Below, one piece after another: positions 5,772-13,642 of a stretch of DNA of 21,901 nt. The notes beneath the pieces are model-generated. The model ran no database searches and was not told the origin of the DNA. It saw only the letters and a list, made by a program, of their open reading frames with translations. The translations under genes and the position numbers were made by a program. Source of the stretch: a virus. The stretch's first letter is position 1, and every line of letters starts with the position of its first letter. The stretch covers positions 1-21,901 of IMG/VR virus record IMGVR_UViG_3300031216_000076. The stretch is one strand, 5' to 3'.

Positions 5772-7427
5772 ATGGATAATACCGCAAAAGATGTAGTAAA
5801 AATGCACGGAGTTATGAAGTCCGAACGTGTGAACTTCGACTCCTTATATCAAGAGATTGCCGAGCGGGTAATGCCAGAATATGGCGGGTTTAATGGCGAG
5901 GTTCTACGCGACCAGAGGCCAGATCGTACACTGGTATTCGACAGCACAGCCCCCAGCGCGTTGGATAAATTAGCGAGTGCGCTTGATGATATGCTCACCC
6001 CTCGCAACTCGCGATGGCACGGGCTGGAAACCAACGATAAAAAGATAAACGAGGATCGCGGTTTTCGCCTATGGGCTGACGAGGTGCTTGATATTATTTT
6101 CGCAGAGCGCTACTCGCCACGCAGTAACTTCGCGAGCCAGATTCACGAATGCTACAAAGGGCTTGGCGGCTTCGGCACTGCCTCACTTTTCGTTGATGAT
6201 TCCATGGGCGGCGTTATTCGCTACCGTGCTGAGCATTTAGCGGGTGTGTGGATTCGTGAAAATGGGCATGGCGTTATTGATTACGGACACCGCGAGATTA
6301 AACTTGATGCAGAGCAAGCCGCAGATCGGTTTGGCGAGGATGTTTTGCCGCCGGAGATTCTAAAGGCGCGTAAGGATTCCCCCGCAAAGAAATTTGATTT
6401 CATCCACGCGATTAAACCGAATAGAGACTACGACCCAGAAAGCCGACGCAACGACCGGATGAAATATTCATCTATTTATGTTTCCGTTACTGGCATGAAG
6501 ACGGTTCAAGAGGGCGGCTACCGCACCTTCCGTATGCCGACAAGCCGCTACACCACAATGCCGCGCCAGCTTTACGGCAGTAGCCCAGCCATCCGCGTTT
6601 TGCCAGATATTAAAACCCTTAATGAGATGGAAAAAACCATCTTAATGCAGGGGCAGAAATCGGTTAATCCGGTATTAGTCGCGGCGAAAGACGTTCTCTT
6701 ATCTCAGTTTTCTATGGTACCGGGTGCAATCAATTACGGCGGCATGGACGAGCGCGGGCAACAGCTAATACGCGAGATGCCAACGGGCGCAAACTTCCCG
6801 CTAGGGCTTGAGCTTTCAGACCGCCGTCGCGAAATTATTAACGACGCCTTTCTTGTAAATTTATTCCAAATTTTAGTGGATACCCCAACAATGACGGCTA
6901 CCGAAGTGCTAGAGCGCACCAAGGAAAAGGGAATGCTTCTAGCTCCTACGGGCGGGCGTCAGCAGTCGGAACTACTTGGCGGCATTATTGAGTGCGAGCT
7001 TGATATTTTGGAGCAGCAGGGCAAGCTACCGCCTAAGCCTCAAATCCTTTTGGATTCAGGTGCCGAGGTTTCAGTTCTCTACACCTCACCACTTAACCGC
7101 GCCCAACGTGCGGGCGAAGGATTAGCTATCCAACGCACACTTGAAAGCGTCACCCCCTTGGCGCAGATAGACCCATCAGTTTTAGATCCATATAATCTGC
7201 CAAAAATCAGCCGAGAGCTAGCAGATATTCATGGCATGAAACCGAGCCTAATGTTCTCAGAGGAAGAGATGGCAGAAAAAGACGAACAAAAAGCACAAGC
7301 CGCGCAAGCCGAGCAACTACTGAATGCAGCGCCAGTAGTAGCTGATTCCGCTAGATCATTTGCCGAAACTCAGGCATTGGCTCAGTCACCTTCTAACCAA
7401 GCGTTGCCAAATATTATTCCACAATGA
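5772..7427 (+). CDS. Portal protein (T7-type head-tail connector)
   Basis: A 551-aa protein of the T7 gp8-like head-tail connector family. It forms the dodecameric ring at one capsid vertex, the gate for packaging and ejection, and docks the terminase and the tail adaptor. Family marks are LTPRNSRWHGLE (75-86), GLGGFGTASLFVDD (130-143), YGSSPA (268-273) and PTMTATEVLER (372-382), the latter the most conserved block of this family. The length is close to T7 gp8 (536 aa). The C-terminus (about 485-551) is Ala/Gln/Glu-rich and low in complexity, typical of the flexible portal barrel end. There is no clear Shine-Dalgarno before the ATG. The stop overlaps the next gene as ATGA. Confidence 0.93.
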   Translation: MDNTAKDVVKMHGVMKSERVNFDSLYQEIAERVMPEYGGFNGEVLRDQRPDRTLVFDSTAPSALDKLASALDDMLTPRNSRWHGLETNDKKINEDRGFRLWADEVLDIIFAERYSPRSNFASQIHECYKGLGGFGTASLFVDDSMGGVIRYRAEHLAGVWIRENGHGVIDYGHREIKLDAEQAADRFGEDVLPPEILKARKDSPAKKFDFIHAIKPNRDYDPESRRNDRMKYSSIYVSVTGMKTVQEGGYRTFRMPTSRYTTMPRQLYGSSPAIRVLPDIKTLNEMEKTILMQGQKSVNPVLVAAKDVLLSQFSMVPGAINYGGMDERGQQLIREMPTGANFPLGLELSDRRREIINDAFLVNLFQILVDTPTMTATEVLERTKEKGMLLAPTGGRQQSELLGGIIECELDILEQQGKLPPKPQILLDSGAEVSVLYTSPLNRAQRAGEGLAIQRTLESVTPLAQIDPSVLDPYNLPKISRELADIHGMKPSLMFSEEEMAEKDEQKAQAAQAEQLLNAAPVVADSARSFAETQALAQSPSNQALPNIIPQ

Positions 7428-7738
7428 ACCGAGATTTTTTCTTAGATATTATCAAGCGCAAGAAGCGCGCCTATAATGCGTGTTTCCATTTAACCGGAAG
7501 CGGCGAGCAGCTATCGCAAAGCGGCGTTATAGTGCTTTCTGATATTGTGGAATTTTGCAAGCCATACGCAAGCACCCATGTTTCTGGTCGTGATGGCATG
7601 ATTGACCCTATCGCTGCGGCAGTAAGGGAGGGGCAACGAAGCGTTTACCTCCATTTATTGAAGCAGCTACATCTTGATGATTCAGAGATCATTAAAGCAA
7701 CCCAACAACTAGAAAAAGGAGAATTGGGATATGAGTGA
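7424..7738 (+). CDS. Bbp19-like structural protein
   Basis: A 104-aa helical protein resembling the small family typified by Bordetella phage BPP-1 Bbp19. Marks are the N-terminal RKKRAYNACF (12-21), then SDIVEFCKPYAST (39-51), then DPIAAAVREGQRSVYLHLLKQLHL (61-84), which matches the family pattern of a 'D-hydrophobic-EGRR-V-hydrophobic' helix ending in HL. The family lies between portal and scaffold genes and is thought to be a minor virion protein; its exact role is not established. The start overlaps the portal stop by 4 bases (ATGA) with no ribosome site, so it is probably translated by re-initiation. The end overlaps the scaffold gene by 8 bases. Confidence 0.78.
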   Translation: MNRDFFLDIIKRKKRAYNACFHLTGSGEQLSQSGVIVLSDIVEFCKPYASTHVSGRDGMIDPIAAAVREGQRSVYLHLLKQLHLDDSEIIKATQQLEKGELGYE

Positions 7739-8591
7739 AGCAGCGCAACTACTAGCAGGAGGAGGGGCAGCAACCCCACCGCCAGCAACAGATACACCAA
7801 CACCGCCACCAGCAGCAGAAGGTGCAGCAGTGCCACCAGCTACACCATCAGCAGATGCACCGTGGTATGGTTCTATTGAAGACGCAGAGCTAAAAGGCTA
7901 CGCAGAAAATAAAGGGTTCAAAGACCCAGCAGCAGCGCTCAATTCTATGCGGAATTTGGAAAAGCTGAACGGCGGCGATAAAGTCGCTATGCCGAAAGAC
8001 GGCGAAGATAAAGAAGCGTGGAACAAGGTTTACGATAAGTTAGGCCGCCCAGCCACACCAGCCGATTACCAGCTACCAACCGCCGAGGGTGATGACGGCG
8101 TTTTTGCGGGCGAGGCTGGTAAGTGGATGCATGAAGCAGGTTTAAACACCACTCAGGCGCGGGCATTGGCTGAAAAATGGAATGCACACGCGGCAGGCTT
8201 GCAAGGTGAGTCTGAAACCGAGCGTGCTATTTCCTCCGAAAAAGAAATTGCGGATTTAAAAAAGGAATGGGGCAGTAATTACTCAGCGAACCTTGAGATT
8301 TCAGAGCGTGTAACGCGGGAGTTCGATATTCCACGCGGTGATATTGACTCCGTACTTGGCGGTAATGAAGCCGCGCTCGCCCGTATCCTCAAAAAAGTTG
8401 GCGATGGAATGCTTGAGTCAAAGTATGTTGAGGGTGATGGAAACCTTAGCTTTACGCAGACAGCAGCAGGCGCACAGGCAGAGATTACATCTTTGCGATC
8501 AGACAAAGACTTTATGGCTAAATACCAAAAAGGCGATCCAATGGCAAAACATAAGATGGATTCGCTTTACAAGAAGACTACTAAAGTATAA
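7731..8591 (+). CDS. Capsid assembly scaffolding protein
   Basis: A 286-aa acidic, helix-rich protein ahead of the major capsid gene. Scaffolds line the inside of the prohead and guide capsid proteins, then leave. Residues about 10-42 are a Pro/Ala/Thr-rich low-complexity tail. Next is WYGSIEDAELKGY (45-57) with LNSMRNLEKL (70-79) and RPATPADYQLP (106-116), phrases common in phage capsid-assembly proteins. The C-terminal part ends with ITSLRSDKDFMAKYQKGD and a basic helix MAKHKMDSLYKKTTKV, the kind of C-terminal basic helix that contacts the capsid shell. A strong AAGGAG precedes the ATG. It is the last gene before the terminator at 8632. Confidence 0.88.
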   Translation: MSEAAQLLAGGGAATPPPATDTPTPPPAAEGAAVPPATPSADAPWYGSIEDAELKGYAENKGFKDPAAALNSMRNLEKLNGGDKVAMPKDGEDKEAWNKVYDKLGRPATPADYQLPTAEGDDGVFAGEAGKWMHEAGLNTTQARALAEKWNAHAAGLQGESETERAISSEKEIADLKKEWGSNYSANLEISERVTREFDIPRGDIDSVLGGNEAALARILKKVGDGMLESKYVEGDGNLSFTQTAAGAQAEITSLRSDKDFMAKYQKGDPMAKHKMDSLYKKTTKV

Positions 8592-8631
8592 GCTAGGATT
8601 GTCTACTATATTGTTTGGTTCTTTCGAGATC

Positions 8632-8669
8632 AAGGTCGCCCTCTTATCCGTGGGGCGGCCTTTTTCTTT
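8632..8669 (+). terminator. Rho-independent terminator after the scaffold gene
   Basis: The stem GGTCGCCC (8634-8641) pairs with GGGCGGCC (8653-8660), with one G-U pair, extended by AA/TT, and is followed by TTTTTCTTT. The 11-base loop holds CTTATCCG (8643-8650), the reverse complement of the CGGATAAG repeat found three times just downstream. It ends the portal-scaffold transcript 40 bases after the scaffold stop. Confidence 0.85.
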
Positions 8670-8683
8670 AGCCCCCGCGCGCC

Positions 8684-8711
8684 TTGCGTATTCAATCTAC
8701 TAGGATATACT
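8684..8711 (+). promoter_or_regulatory. Promoter B (major capsid gene)
   Basis: TTGCGT (8684-8689) and TATACT (8706-8711) are separated by 16 bases, with TAGCCCCCGC at 8669-8678 just upstream, as at promoter A. A start near 8718 would give the capsid gene its own transcript with a leader of about 140 bases. It lies directly after the terminator, so capsid expression can be set apart from scaffold and portal. Confidence 0.65.
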
Positions 8712-8721
8712 GTAAATTAAT

Positions 8722-8813
8722 CGGATAAGGCTACGCGCCCCCGTGATACTAAAACCGGATAAGGCTTTTGCCCCCACCCCTTTTAAAATCACGGCCCCGA
8801 TTCGGATAAGCCT
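8722..8813 (+). repeat. Three direct repeats CGGATAAGSCT in the capsid-gene leader
   Basis: CGGATAAGGCT occurs at 8722-8732 and 8756-8766, and CGGATAAGCCT at 8803-8813; starts are 34 and 47 bases apart. A fourth, inverted copy of CGGATAAG is in the terminator loop at 8643-8650. I did not find the 8-mer elsewhere in the window. An inverted repeat CCGTGAT (8741-8747) / ATCACGG (8788-8794) encloses the second copy. From 8814 to the capsid start the leader is AT-rich and probably unstructured. Role unknown: protein-binding sites or an RNA leader structure. Confidence 0.7.
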
Positions 8814-8856
8814 CAAACTATTAAATATTATTAATTAAAGTAAATGAGGTTTACAA

Positions 8857-9795
8857 ATGACTGAATCATTGGTTCCAGCACACGACCGAGTACAGTACTC
8901 TGATAACGTGTCACAACTCCTACAAGACAAGGGCGGCAAACTTGTCGGCGGCGTCATGGTGGATATGCACAAAGGTAAGCAAGCAAGCGTTGTCGATCAA
9001 TACGGCATTGTTGAAATGAAGGCTAAAAACGGCCAGCGCTTCACGCCTATCGAATTTTCTGATATTCCACACACTCGCCGTTGGGTAGTCCCGCAAGAGT
9101 ATGACCTAGCCATCCCTGTTGATGACTTCGACAAACTCCGTACGATTTCCGATCCAACAAATACCTATGTTGAATTAGGCCGCAAGGCTATTGCCCGTAA
9201 AGAAGATGCTATCATCTTTGCTGCATTCTTCAGCACTGCAAAAGTTGGTGAAATGGGTGGCGACACTGAAACCTTCAACACTACATCCTACCGCATCGCG
9301 GCTGGCGTTGGTGGCGGCGGCTCTGATGTTGGCTTGAATGTTGCTAAAATTAAAGCAGCAATCACGATTTTCCTAGAAGCAGAAGTTGATTTCGATGATG
9401 AGTCGAACCAGCGCTTCATGGCAATCACGCCAGCGGAAAACGAGCAGCTGCTTGATGAAGTTCAAGTTGTTAATTCGGATTATCGTGGCGAGAAGCCTGT
9501 TCTTGATGGCGATGGCCGCGTCCGTTCTTACTTGGGCGTTAATTTCATCGTGTTCGCATCTACCACATTCGTTAAAAACGGAATGGTAGTAGGTGCAAAT
9601 CGCACTCTCCCTTGTTGGGTGAAGTCCGGTATGCATTTAGGGCGCTTCGATCCAGCAGGCCACGGCCCAATGAGTGTCGATATTTCGCAACGTAAAGACT
9701 TAAAAGGCCATCCGTATCAGATTTACTTTGATATGGCAGGCGGGGCGACTCGCTTGGAAGCTGGCAAAGTCATTCAAATCCTATCTAAAATCTAA
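8857..9795 (+). CDS. Major capsid protein
   Basis: A 312-aa capsid subunit; many copies build the icosahedral head (HK97-type fold inferred from family). The N-terminal half carries FSDIPHTRRWVVPQEYDLAIPVDDFDKLR (69-97), where the 'TRRWV-P--YD-AIPVDDFD' pattern is common in podovirus capsid proteins of the Phage_capsid_2 kind. Then come a glycine-rich loop GVGGGGSDVG (about 151-160) and FMAITPAENEQLL. The C-terminus ends in IYFDMAGGATRLEAGKVIQILSKI with the family's 'D---GA-R----V--I' pattern. GAGG precedes the ATG at good distance after an AT-rich leader. It has its own promoter and is followed closely by a decoration-like gene. No slippery frameshift site like that of T7 gene 10 is evident at its end. 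Confidence 0.92.
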   Translation: MTESLVPAHDRVQYSDNVSQLLQDKGGKLVGGVMVDMHKGKQASVVDQYGIVEMKAKNGQRFTPIEFSDIPHTRRWVVPQEYDLAIPVDDFDKLRTISDPTNTYVELGRKAIARKEDAIIFAAFFSTAKVGEMGGDTETFNTTSYRIAAGVGGGGSDVGLNVAKIKAAITIFLEAEVDFDDESNQRFMAITPAENEQLLDEVQVVNSDYRGEKPVLDGDGRVRSYLGVNFIVFASTTFVKNGMVVGANRTLPCWVKSGMHLGRFDPAGHGPMSVDISQRKDLKGHPYQIYFDMAGGATRLEAGKVIQILSKI

Positions 9796-9808
9796 GGGAG
9801 ATTAGACC

Positions 9809-10294
9809 ATGACTGTTAATAACTTGAAATCGGCACCGCTAACTAATGCGGATGCACGCCCGATTGCACCATCCTACCCTTTTGAAGCCAACGGCGTTGT
9901 GCGCTCTAGCACGGGCCATATTGCAAAGGTTGCAGGAGATACGAACGGCTCTACTTTCCGTTTTGTGCGCCTACCTTCTAACGCTCGCCTTATCGGACGG
10001 ACGCTAGAGAATGACGCTTTATCTGGTTCGACTGATTGCGATATCGGGCTTTACAATGTTGACGGCGGGGCAGTGGTTGACGCTGACTTGCTGGAAGACG
10101 GCCTTGCGCTCACAAGCGCAGGATCAGCTTTCGCACCCTTTGGCGTTACGGCACCAGAGAATGCGGCTAAGCGCCTTTGGGAATTGGCGGGTGAAACCGT
10201 TGATCCGGGTGGCGAGTATGATGTTGTTCTCACTGGTACCACTATCGGTACTGCTGCGGGTGACATTCGCCTAGAAGTTCTTTGGACTATCTAG
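9809..10294 (+). CDS. Decoration-like / minor head protein (161 aa)
   Basis: A 161-aa, all-beta looking protein starting 13 bases after the capsid gene with GGGAG as ribosome site. The core FRFVRLPSNARLIGRTLEND (about 51-70) is followed by DCDIGLYNVDGGAVVDADLLEDGLALTSAG and LWELAGETVDPGGEYDVVLTGTTIGTAAGDIRLEVLWT. Proteins of this plan ('--F--lPsnA-i----', 'D-GlY', 'WEL-G---DPG--YDV---l') lie after the capsid gene in many podoviruses and are taken to be head-surface or minor capsid proteins. The first ~30 residues are polar and may be flexible. Made with the capsid protein from the same transcript. The exact role, decoration or head completion, is inference. Confidence 0.75.
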   Translation: MTVNNLKSAPLTNADARPIAPSYPFEANGVVRSSTGHIAKVAGDTNGSTFRFVRLPSNARLIGRTLENDALSGSTDCDIGLYNVDGGAVVDADLLEDGLALTSAGSAFAPFGVTAPENAAKRLWELAGETVDPGGEYDVVLTGTTIGTAAGDIRLEVLWTI

Positions 10295-10312
10295 CCCAAT
10301 AGAGCAGGAGTA

Positions 10313-10346
10313 TGGGGAAGGGTTTAGCGCGCTGCTACCTTCCCCA
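10313..10346 (+). terminator. Strong hairpin after the decoration gene (partial terminator or processing site)
   Basis: TGGGGAAGG (10313-10321) pairs perfectly with CCTTCCCCA (10338-10346), and the loop can fold again as TAGC/GCTA (10325-10328, 10334-10337). The following bases, CTTCTTAATG, are poor in T, so full termination is doubtful. It lies between abundant head proteins and low-copy tail proteins, a natural place to lower transcript level. Confidence 0.6.
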
Positions 10347-10381
10347 CTTCTTAATGCAGCGCAACCAAAGAGGTAAATATT

Positions 10382-10552
10382 ATGGCTACCGCATTTTACG
10401 GCATTAACATTGGCGAAACCACTGTTACGCAAGACACGTCCACCACATCAAAAGATATTGAGCTGGCAGTCGATGACGCCAACTCACCTAATAAGCTTGA
10501 TATATTTCTAGCCCTAAAGGAAATCGCCCACGCTGCTGAGCATAAAGCCTAA
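10382..10552 (+). CDS. Small phage protein (56 aa) before tail tube A
   Basis: A 56-residue protein beginning MATAFYGINIGE and ending AHAAEHKA. AAGAGG at 10368-10373 sits eight bases before the ATG, and the stop overlaps the next start as TAATG. The plan, with 'YGIN-G' near the start, 'STTSKDIELAVDDA' (20-33) and a closing amphipathic helix LDIFLALKEIAHAAEH, recalls short proteins found between capsid and tail-adaptor genes in many phages, where 'TTSKD-E--VD' is a recurrent phrase. Those are of unknown role, probably virion-associated or assembly factors. The location between head and tail genes fits a head-completion helper. Confidence 0.72.
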   Translation: MATAFYGINIGETTVTQDTSTTSKDIELAVDDANSPNKLDIFLALKEIAHAAEHKA

Positions 10553-11151
10553 TGGCCTCGCAGGTAGATATTTGCAACCTAGCGCTTACCAGCCTTGGCG
10601 CGGCACCTATTATCAGCATCGACGATGATAGTGAGCCAGCGTCATTGCTGCGGCTTATCTACGATCTGACGCTTGAAAACGAGCTACGCATAAACACATG
10701 GCGCTTTTCCATTAAACGCACCACGCTGCCCGCCCTAGCGACTGCGCCCGCATACGGATATAGCAAGCAATACGCCTTGCCTTCCGATTACTTGCGAGCC
10801 ATTCAGGTGGGTGAGCATTACGTTTGCGAGAACCTGCGAAATTATGTTACCGATAAGTCAACCTTCTACACGTTAGAGGGAAACCTTATTTTAACCGATG
10901 AGGCGGCACCGTTAAAATTTCGCTACATCACAAACGGATTGACTCCCGATGAGTATGATTCAGCATTCGTTATGGTGATAGCCGCAAGGCTTGCCGCCAT
11001 GCTTGCCGAGCCGATCACTCAAAGTAATTCAAAAAAAGCCGCTGCAAAACAAGAATACAAAGACGCGCTAATGGCCGCCCTTGGTTCTGGGTTGGTCGAA
11101 GTACCAGCAGAGGCGCAACAACATGATAGCTGGATTCTAGCGAGGATTTAA
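10552..11151 (+). CDS. Tail tubular protein A (T7 gp11-like adaptor)
   Basis: A 199-aa tail adaptor of the T7 gp11 type, which forms the ring below the portal and joins it to the nozzle. Typical features are the N-terminal VDICNLALTSLGAAPIISIDDDSEPA (5-30), WRFSIKRTTLPAL (50-62), YALPSDYLRAI (73-83) and LRFRYI-like 'PLKFRYITN' (119-127), ending in a helical part with ARLAAMLAEPITQS (144-157). Length equals T7 gp11 (196 aa). Starts on the stop codon of the 56-aa gene (TAATG) and is followed four bases after its stop by tail tubular protein B. Confidence 0.92.
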   Translation: MASQVDICNLALTSLGAAPIISIDDDSEPASLLRLIYDLTLENELRINTWRFSIKRTTLPALATAPAYGYSKQYALPSDYLRAIQVGEHYVCENLRNYVTDKSTFYTLEGNLILTDEAAPLKFRYITNGLTPDEYDSAFVMVIAARLAAMLAEPITQSNSKKAAAKQEYKDALMAALGSGLVEVPAEAQQHDSWILARI

Positions 11152-11155
11152 TAAA

Positions 11156-13639
11156 ATGGTTAAAGCATCTCCGAGCCTTTCATCTTTTAACGCGGGCGAG
11201 CTTAGCCCCCTTTTAGATGGCCGTTCAACAGGCGGTTTCGAGGCGACCTATAAATCAGGGTGCCGTGTATCTGAAAATTTCATTCCATTAGTTCAAGGCC
11301 CCGCTATGCGACGTGGTGGAACTAAGTTTATAAAAGAAGTGAAGAATAGCGCGCACCGTACATGGTTGCTGCGATTTATCTTTTCAGCAAGCCAAGCCTT
11401 CACCCTAGAATTTGGCGATGAATACATCCGTTTTTATGCGAATCGCGGAACGGTGCTTGACGGCGGCGGCTCTGATTATGAGATTGCAAGCCCCTATGCA
11501 ATAGCTGACCTCACAAACAGTGACGGAACGTGCGCGATAAAATTTAAACAATCAGGCGATGTTATTTATTTGGTTTGCGATGGCTACCCTCCACAAGTTT
11601 TGCGACGCTTTGGAAATTCAAATTGGACTATTACGCCATACGCCTCTTCAAATGGGCCATTCAAAAAGCAGAATATCGACGAAACAATCACAGTGACAGG
11701 GCTGACTTACGCGGCGACAGTTTCAGGCGCGGCGAATAATGGAAGCGGATTGATCCGCTTAACCGTAAACACCACGGCAGATTATGTCACAGGTGATTAT
11801 GTAAGGGTTGCGCTGGTTGCTGGAACCGCAGAGGCTAATGGCCGCTGGATGATAACAGTAATTAATGCAACCACCGTTGATTTAGTCGGTAGTGTTTTTT
11901 CTAATAGCTACACATCAGGCGGCGAGGTTCGCACCCGTAGCGAAAAAGGCAACACAATCACCCTAACGTCGAGCGCCGATTTATTCCAAGCTGGCCTTGT
12001 TGGCAGCCTTATTCAGCTAGAGCAAAGCGCCCTTACTGATATTCGCCCCTGGGAGGTTGGTAAGCCCGTTAACGTAACCGAGCTGCGCCGTAGCGACACA
12101 AAAACCTATGAGGCTGTAAGCACAGGATTAGCGGGCGCGAGTCGCCCTATCCATACCGAGGGCGCACGCTATGACGGAAGCGACGACCCAGACACGGGCG
12201 GAGCAGTCGAGGGCGTGAATTGGCTTTACAATGATGCGGGTAGTGGCAACGTAGAGATTACCGAATACATAAGCACCACCCAAGTTAAGGGTATTATCCG
12301 CGAAAACTTACCGTATGAGCTGACGCTTAATCAAGGCACCTTCCGCTGGGCTTTGCAGTCATGGAGCGAAGTGGAGGGATGGCCTACATCCGTCACGATT
12401 TTCCGCGAGCGGCTTTGCTTCGGCCTTGGGTTTAACACTTATTTATCTGTATCAGGTGACTTCGAGAATATGGCGGGCAAATCGTTTGGCGAATTATTGC
12501 CAGATAGCGCGATGATCGTTCCAGCCCTCAATGATGAAACGAATCAAATCCAATGGCTTCACCCAGCCAGTGAAGGGTTGCTTGTCGGCACAGGTGGTGG
12601 CGAGAGCATTATTCGCGCCACATCATCAGGCGAGCCACTGGCACCGGACAACGTAGAGAGTAAGCCGCAGACGGGTTACGGTAGCCGAGCGATCAGCCCT
12701 ATCACCGTGGGTAGCCGTATTCTATTTGTGCAGCGTAGCGGGCGCAAGGTTTACGATAATGGTTTCTCCGTTTCATCAGATCGCTATGATGGAAACGATC
12801 AGACTATTAGAGCCGAGCATATAACGCAAACGGGCTTGATTGATATGGTGTATCAGCAAGACCCATACAGCCTTATTTGGACGGTTCGCAATGACGGCAA
12901 GCTAGTTTGCTTCACCCTCAATGCAGGCGAGAGTGTAGCAGCTTGGCATAGGCACCCTATCGGCGGCAACGGGTTTGTTGAGAGCGTTCAGTCGATACCC
13001 TCGCCAGATAATGAGCGTGATGATTTATGGCTGATTGTTAAGCGCACGATCAATGGCGTGGAAAAGCGCTATATCGAGGTTATGATGCCAGAGATAGAAG
13101 ACGGCGAAGATGTCGTGAATGCCTTTTATGTCGATAGCGGTCTGACCTATGACGGCGTGGCAACTTCCACCATTAGCGGGTTGAACCACCTTGAGGGCGA
13201 GGAAGTGCAAGTTCTTATCGACGGTAGCGCTCACCCTAACCGCACCGTTTCAAGCGGCTCTATTTCCTTGCAACGTGAGGGTAGTAAAATTCATGTTGGG
13301 CTTGCGTATAGAAGCCGATTATCACCAATGCGATTAGAGGCTGGCTCAAGAGATGGCACGGCCCAAGGGAAAACAAAGCGCAGCAGTAAGATCACATTCC
13401 GCTTTCATAATACCGTTGGCGCGAAGGTCGGGCATTTGCTGGATAAATTGCGAGAGATGCCGTTTAGGGGTTCAGGGCTTGCTATGGATTCCCCTATCCC
13501 TTTATTTTCAGGCGATAAGCGTGTAGAGTGGGGAGGTGGTTACGACTCCGACGGTTTTATCGAGGTTGTTCAAGACGCGCCCCTTCCGATGACGTTGGTG
13601 GCAATCTACCCACAGGTAACAACGCAAGATAGTAGGTAG
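11156..13639 (+). CDS. Tail tubular protein B (T7 gp12-like nozzle)
   Basis: An 827-aa beta-rich protein that forms the tail nozzle of short-tailed phages, holding the fibres and the exit channel. Recognised by the N-terminal SLSSFNAGELSPLLDGRSTGGFEATYKSGCRVSENFIPLVQGPAMRRGGTKFI pattern (residues 6-58, key blocks FNAGELSPLL and GPAMRRGGTKF), by LRFIFSASQAFTLEFGDEYIRFY (71-93), and by SEVEGWPTSVTIFRERLCFG (about 404-423), the 'GyPs-v-f---RL-fgg' block of the family. T7 gp12 is 794 aa. GAGGA precedes the ATG. The C-terminal ~90 residues are variable. Followed three bases later by a GTG-started gene. Confidence 0.93.
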   Translation: MVKASPSLSSFNAGELSPLLDGRSTGGFEATYKSGCRVSENFIPLVQGPAMRRGGTKFIKEVKNSAHRTWLLRFIFSASQAFTLEFGDEYIRFYANRGTVLDGGGSDYEIASPYAIADLTNSDGTCAIKFKQSGDVIYLVCDGYPPQVLRRFGNSNWTITPYASSNGPFKKQNIDETITVTGLTYAATVSGAANNGSGLIRLTVNTTADYVTGDYVRVALVAGTAEANGRWMITVINATTVDLVGSVFSNSYTSGGEVRTRSEKGNTITLTSSADLFQAGLVGSLIQLEQSALTDIRPWEVGKPVNVTELRRSDTKTYEAVSTGLAGASRPIHTEGARYDGSDDPDTGGAVEGVNWLYNDAGSGNVEITEYISTTQVKGIIRENLPYELTLNQGTFRWALQSWSEVEGWPTSVTIFRERLCFGLGFNTYLSVSGDFENMAGKSFGELLPDSAMIVPALNDETNQIQWLHPASEGLLVGTGGGESIIRATSSGEPLAPDNVESKPQTGYGSRAISPITVGSRILFVQRSGRKVYDNGFSVSSDRYDGNDQTIRAEHITQTGLIDMVYQQDPYSLIWTVRNDGKLVCFTLNAGESVAAWHRHPIGGNGFVESVQSIPSPDNERDDLWLIVKRTINGVEKRYIEVMMPEIEDGEDVVNAFYVDSGLTYDGVATSTISGLNHLEGEEVQVLIDGSAHPNRTVSSGSISLQREGSKIHVGLAYRSRLSPMRLEAGSRDGTAQGKTKRSSKITFRFHNTVGAKVGHLLDKLREMPFRGSGLAMDSPIPLFSGDKRVEWGGGYDSDGFIEVVQDAPLPMTLVAIYPQVTTQDSR

Positions 13640-13642
13640 GCC

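Noticed and set aside
8338-8703. 121-codon + strand frame overlapping the scaffold end and the terminator
   Set aside because: It lies out of frame in the scaffold gene, runs through the terminator and into promoter B, has no ribosome site, and its composition is unlike a real protein (many Arg/Gln/Leu).
8722-8813. CRISPR-like array
   Set aside because: The three repeats are only 11 bases long, with unequal gaps of 23 and 36 bases, too short and irregular for CRISPR; they sit in a gene leader.
8857-9800. T7 gene 10-type -1 frameshift extending the major capsid protein
   Set aside because: No X-XXY-YYZ slippery heptamer with a following structure is seen at the end of the gene, and the next gene has its own strong ribosome site and start.
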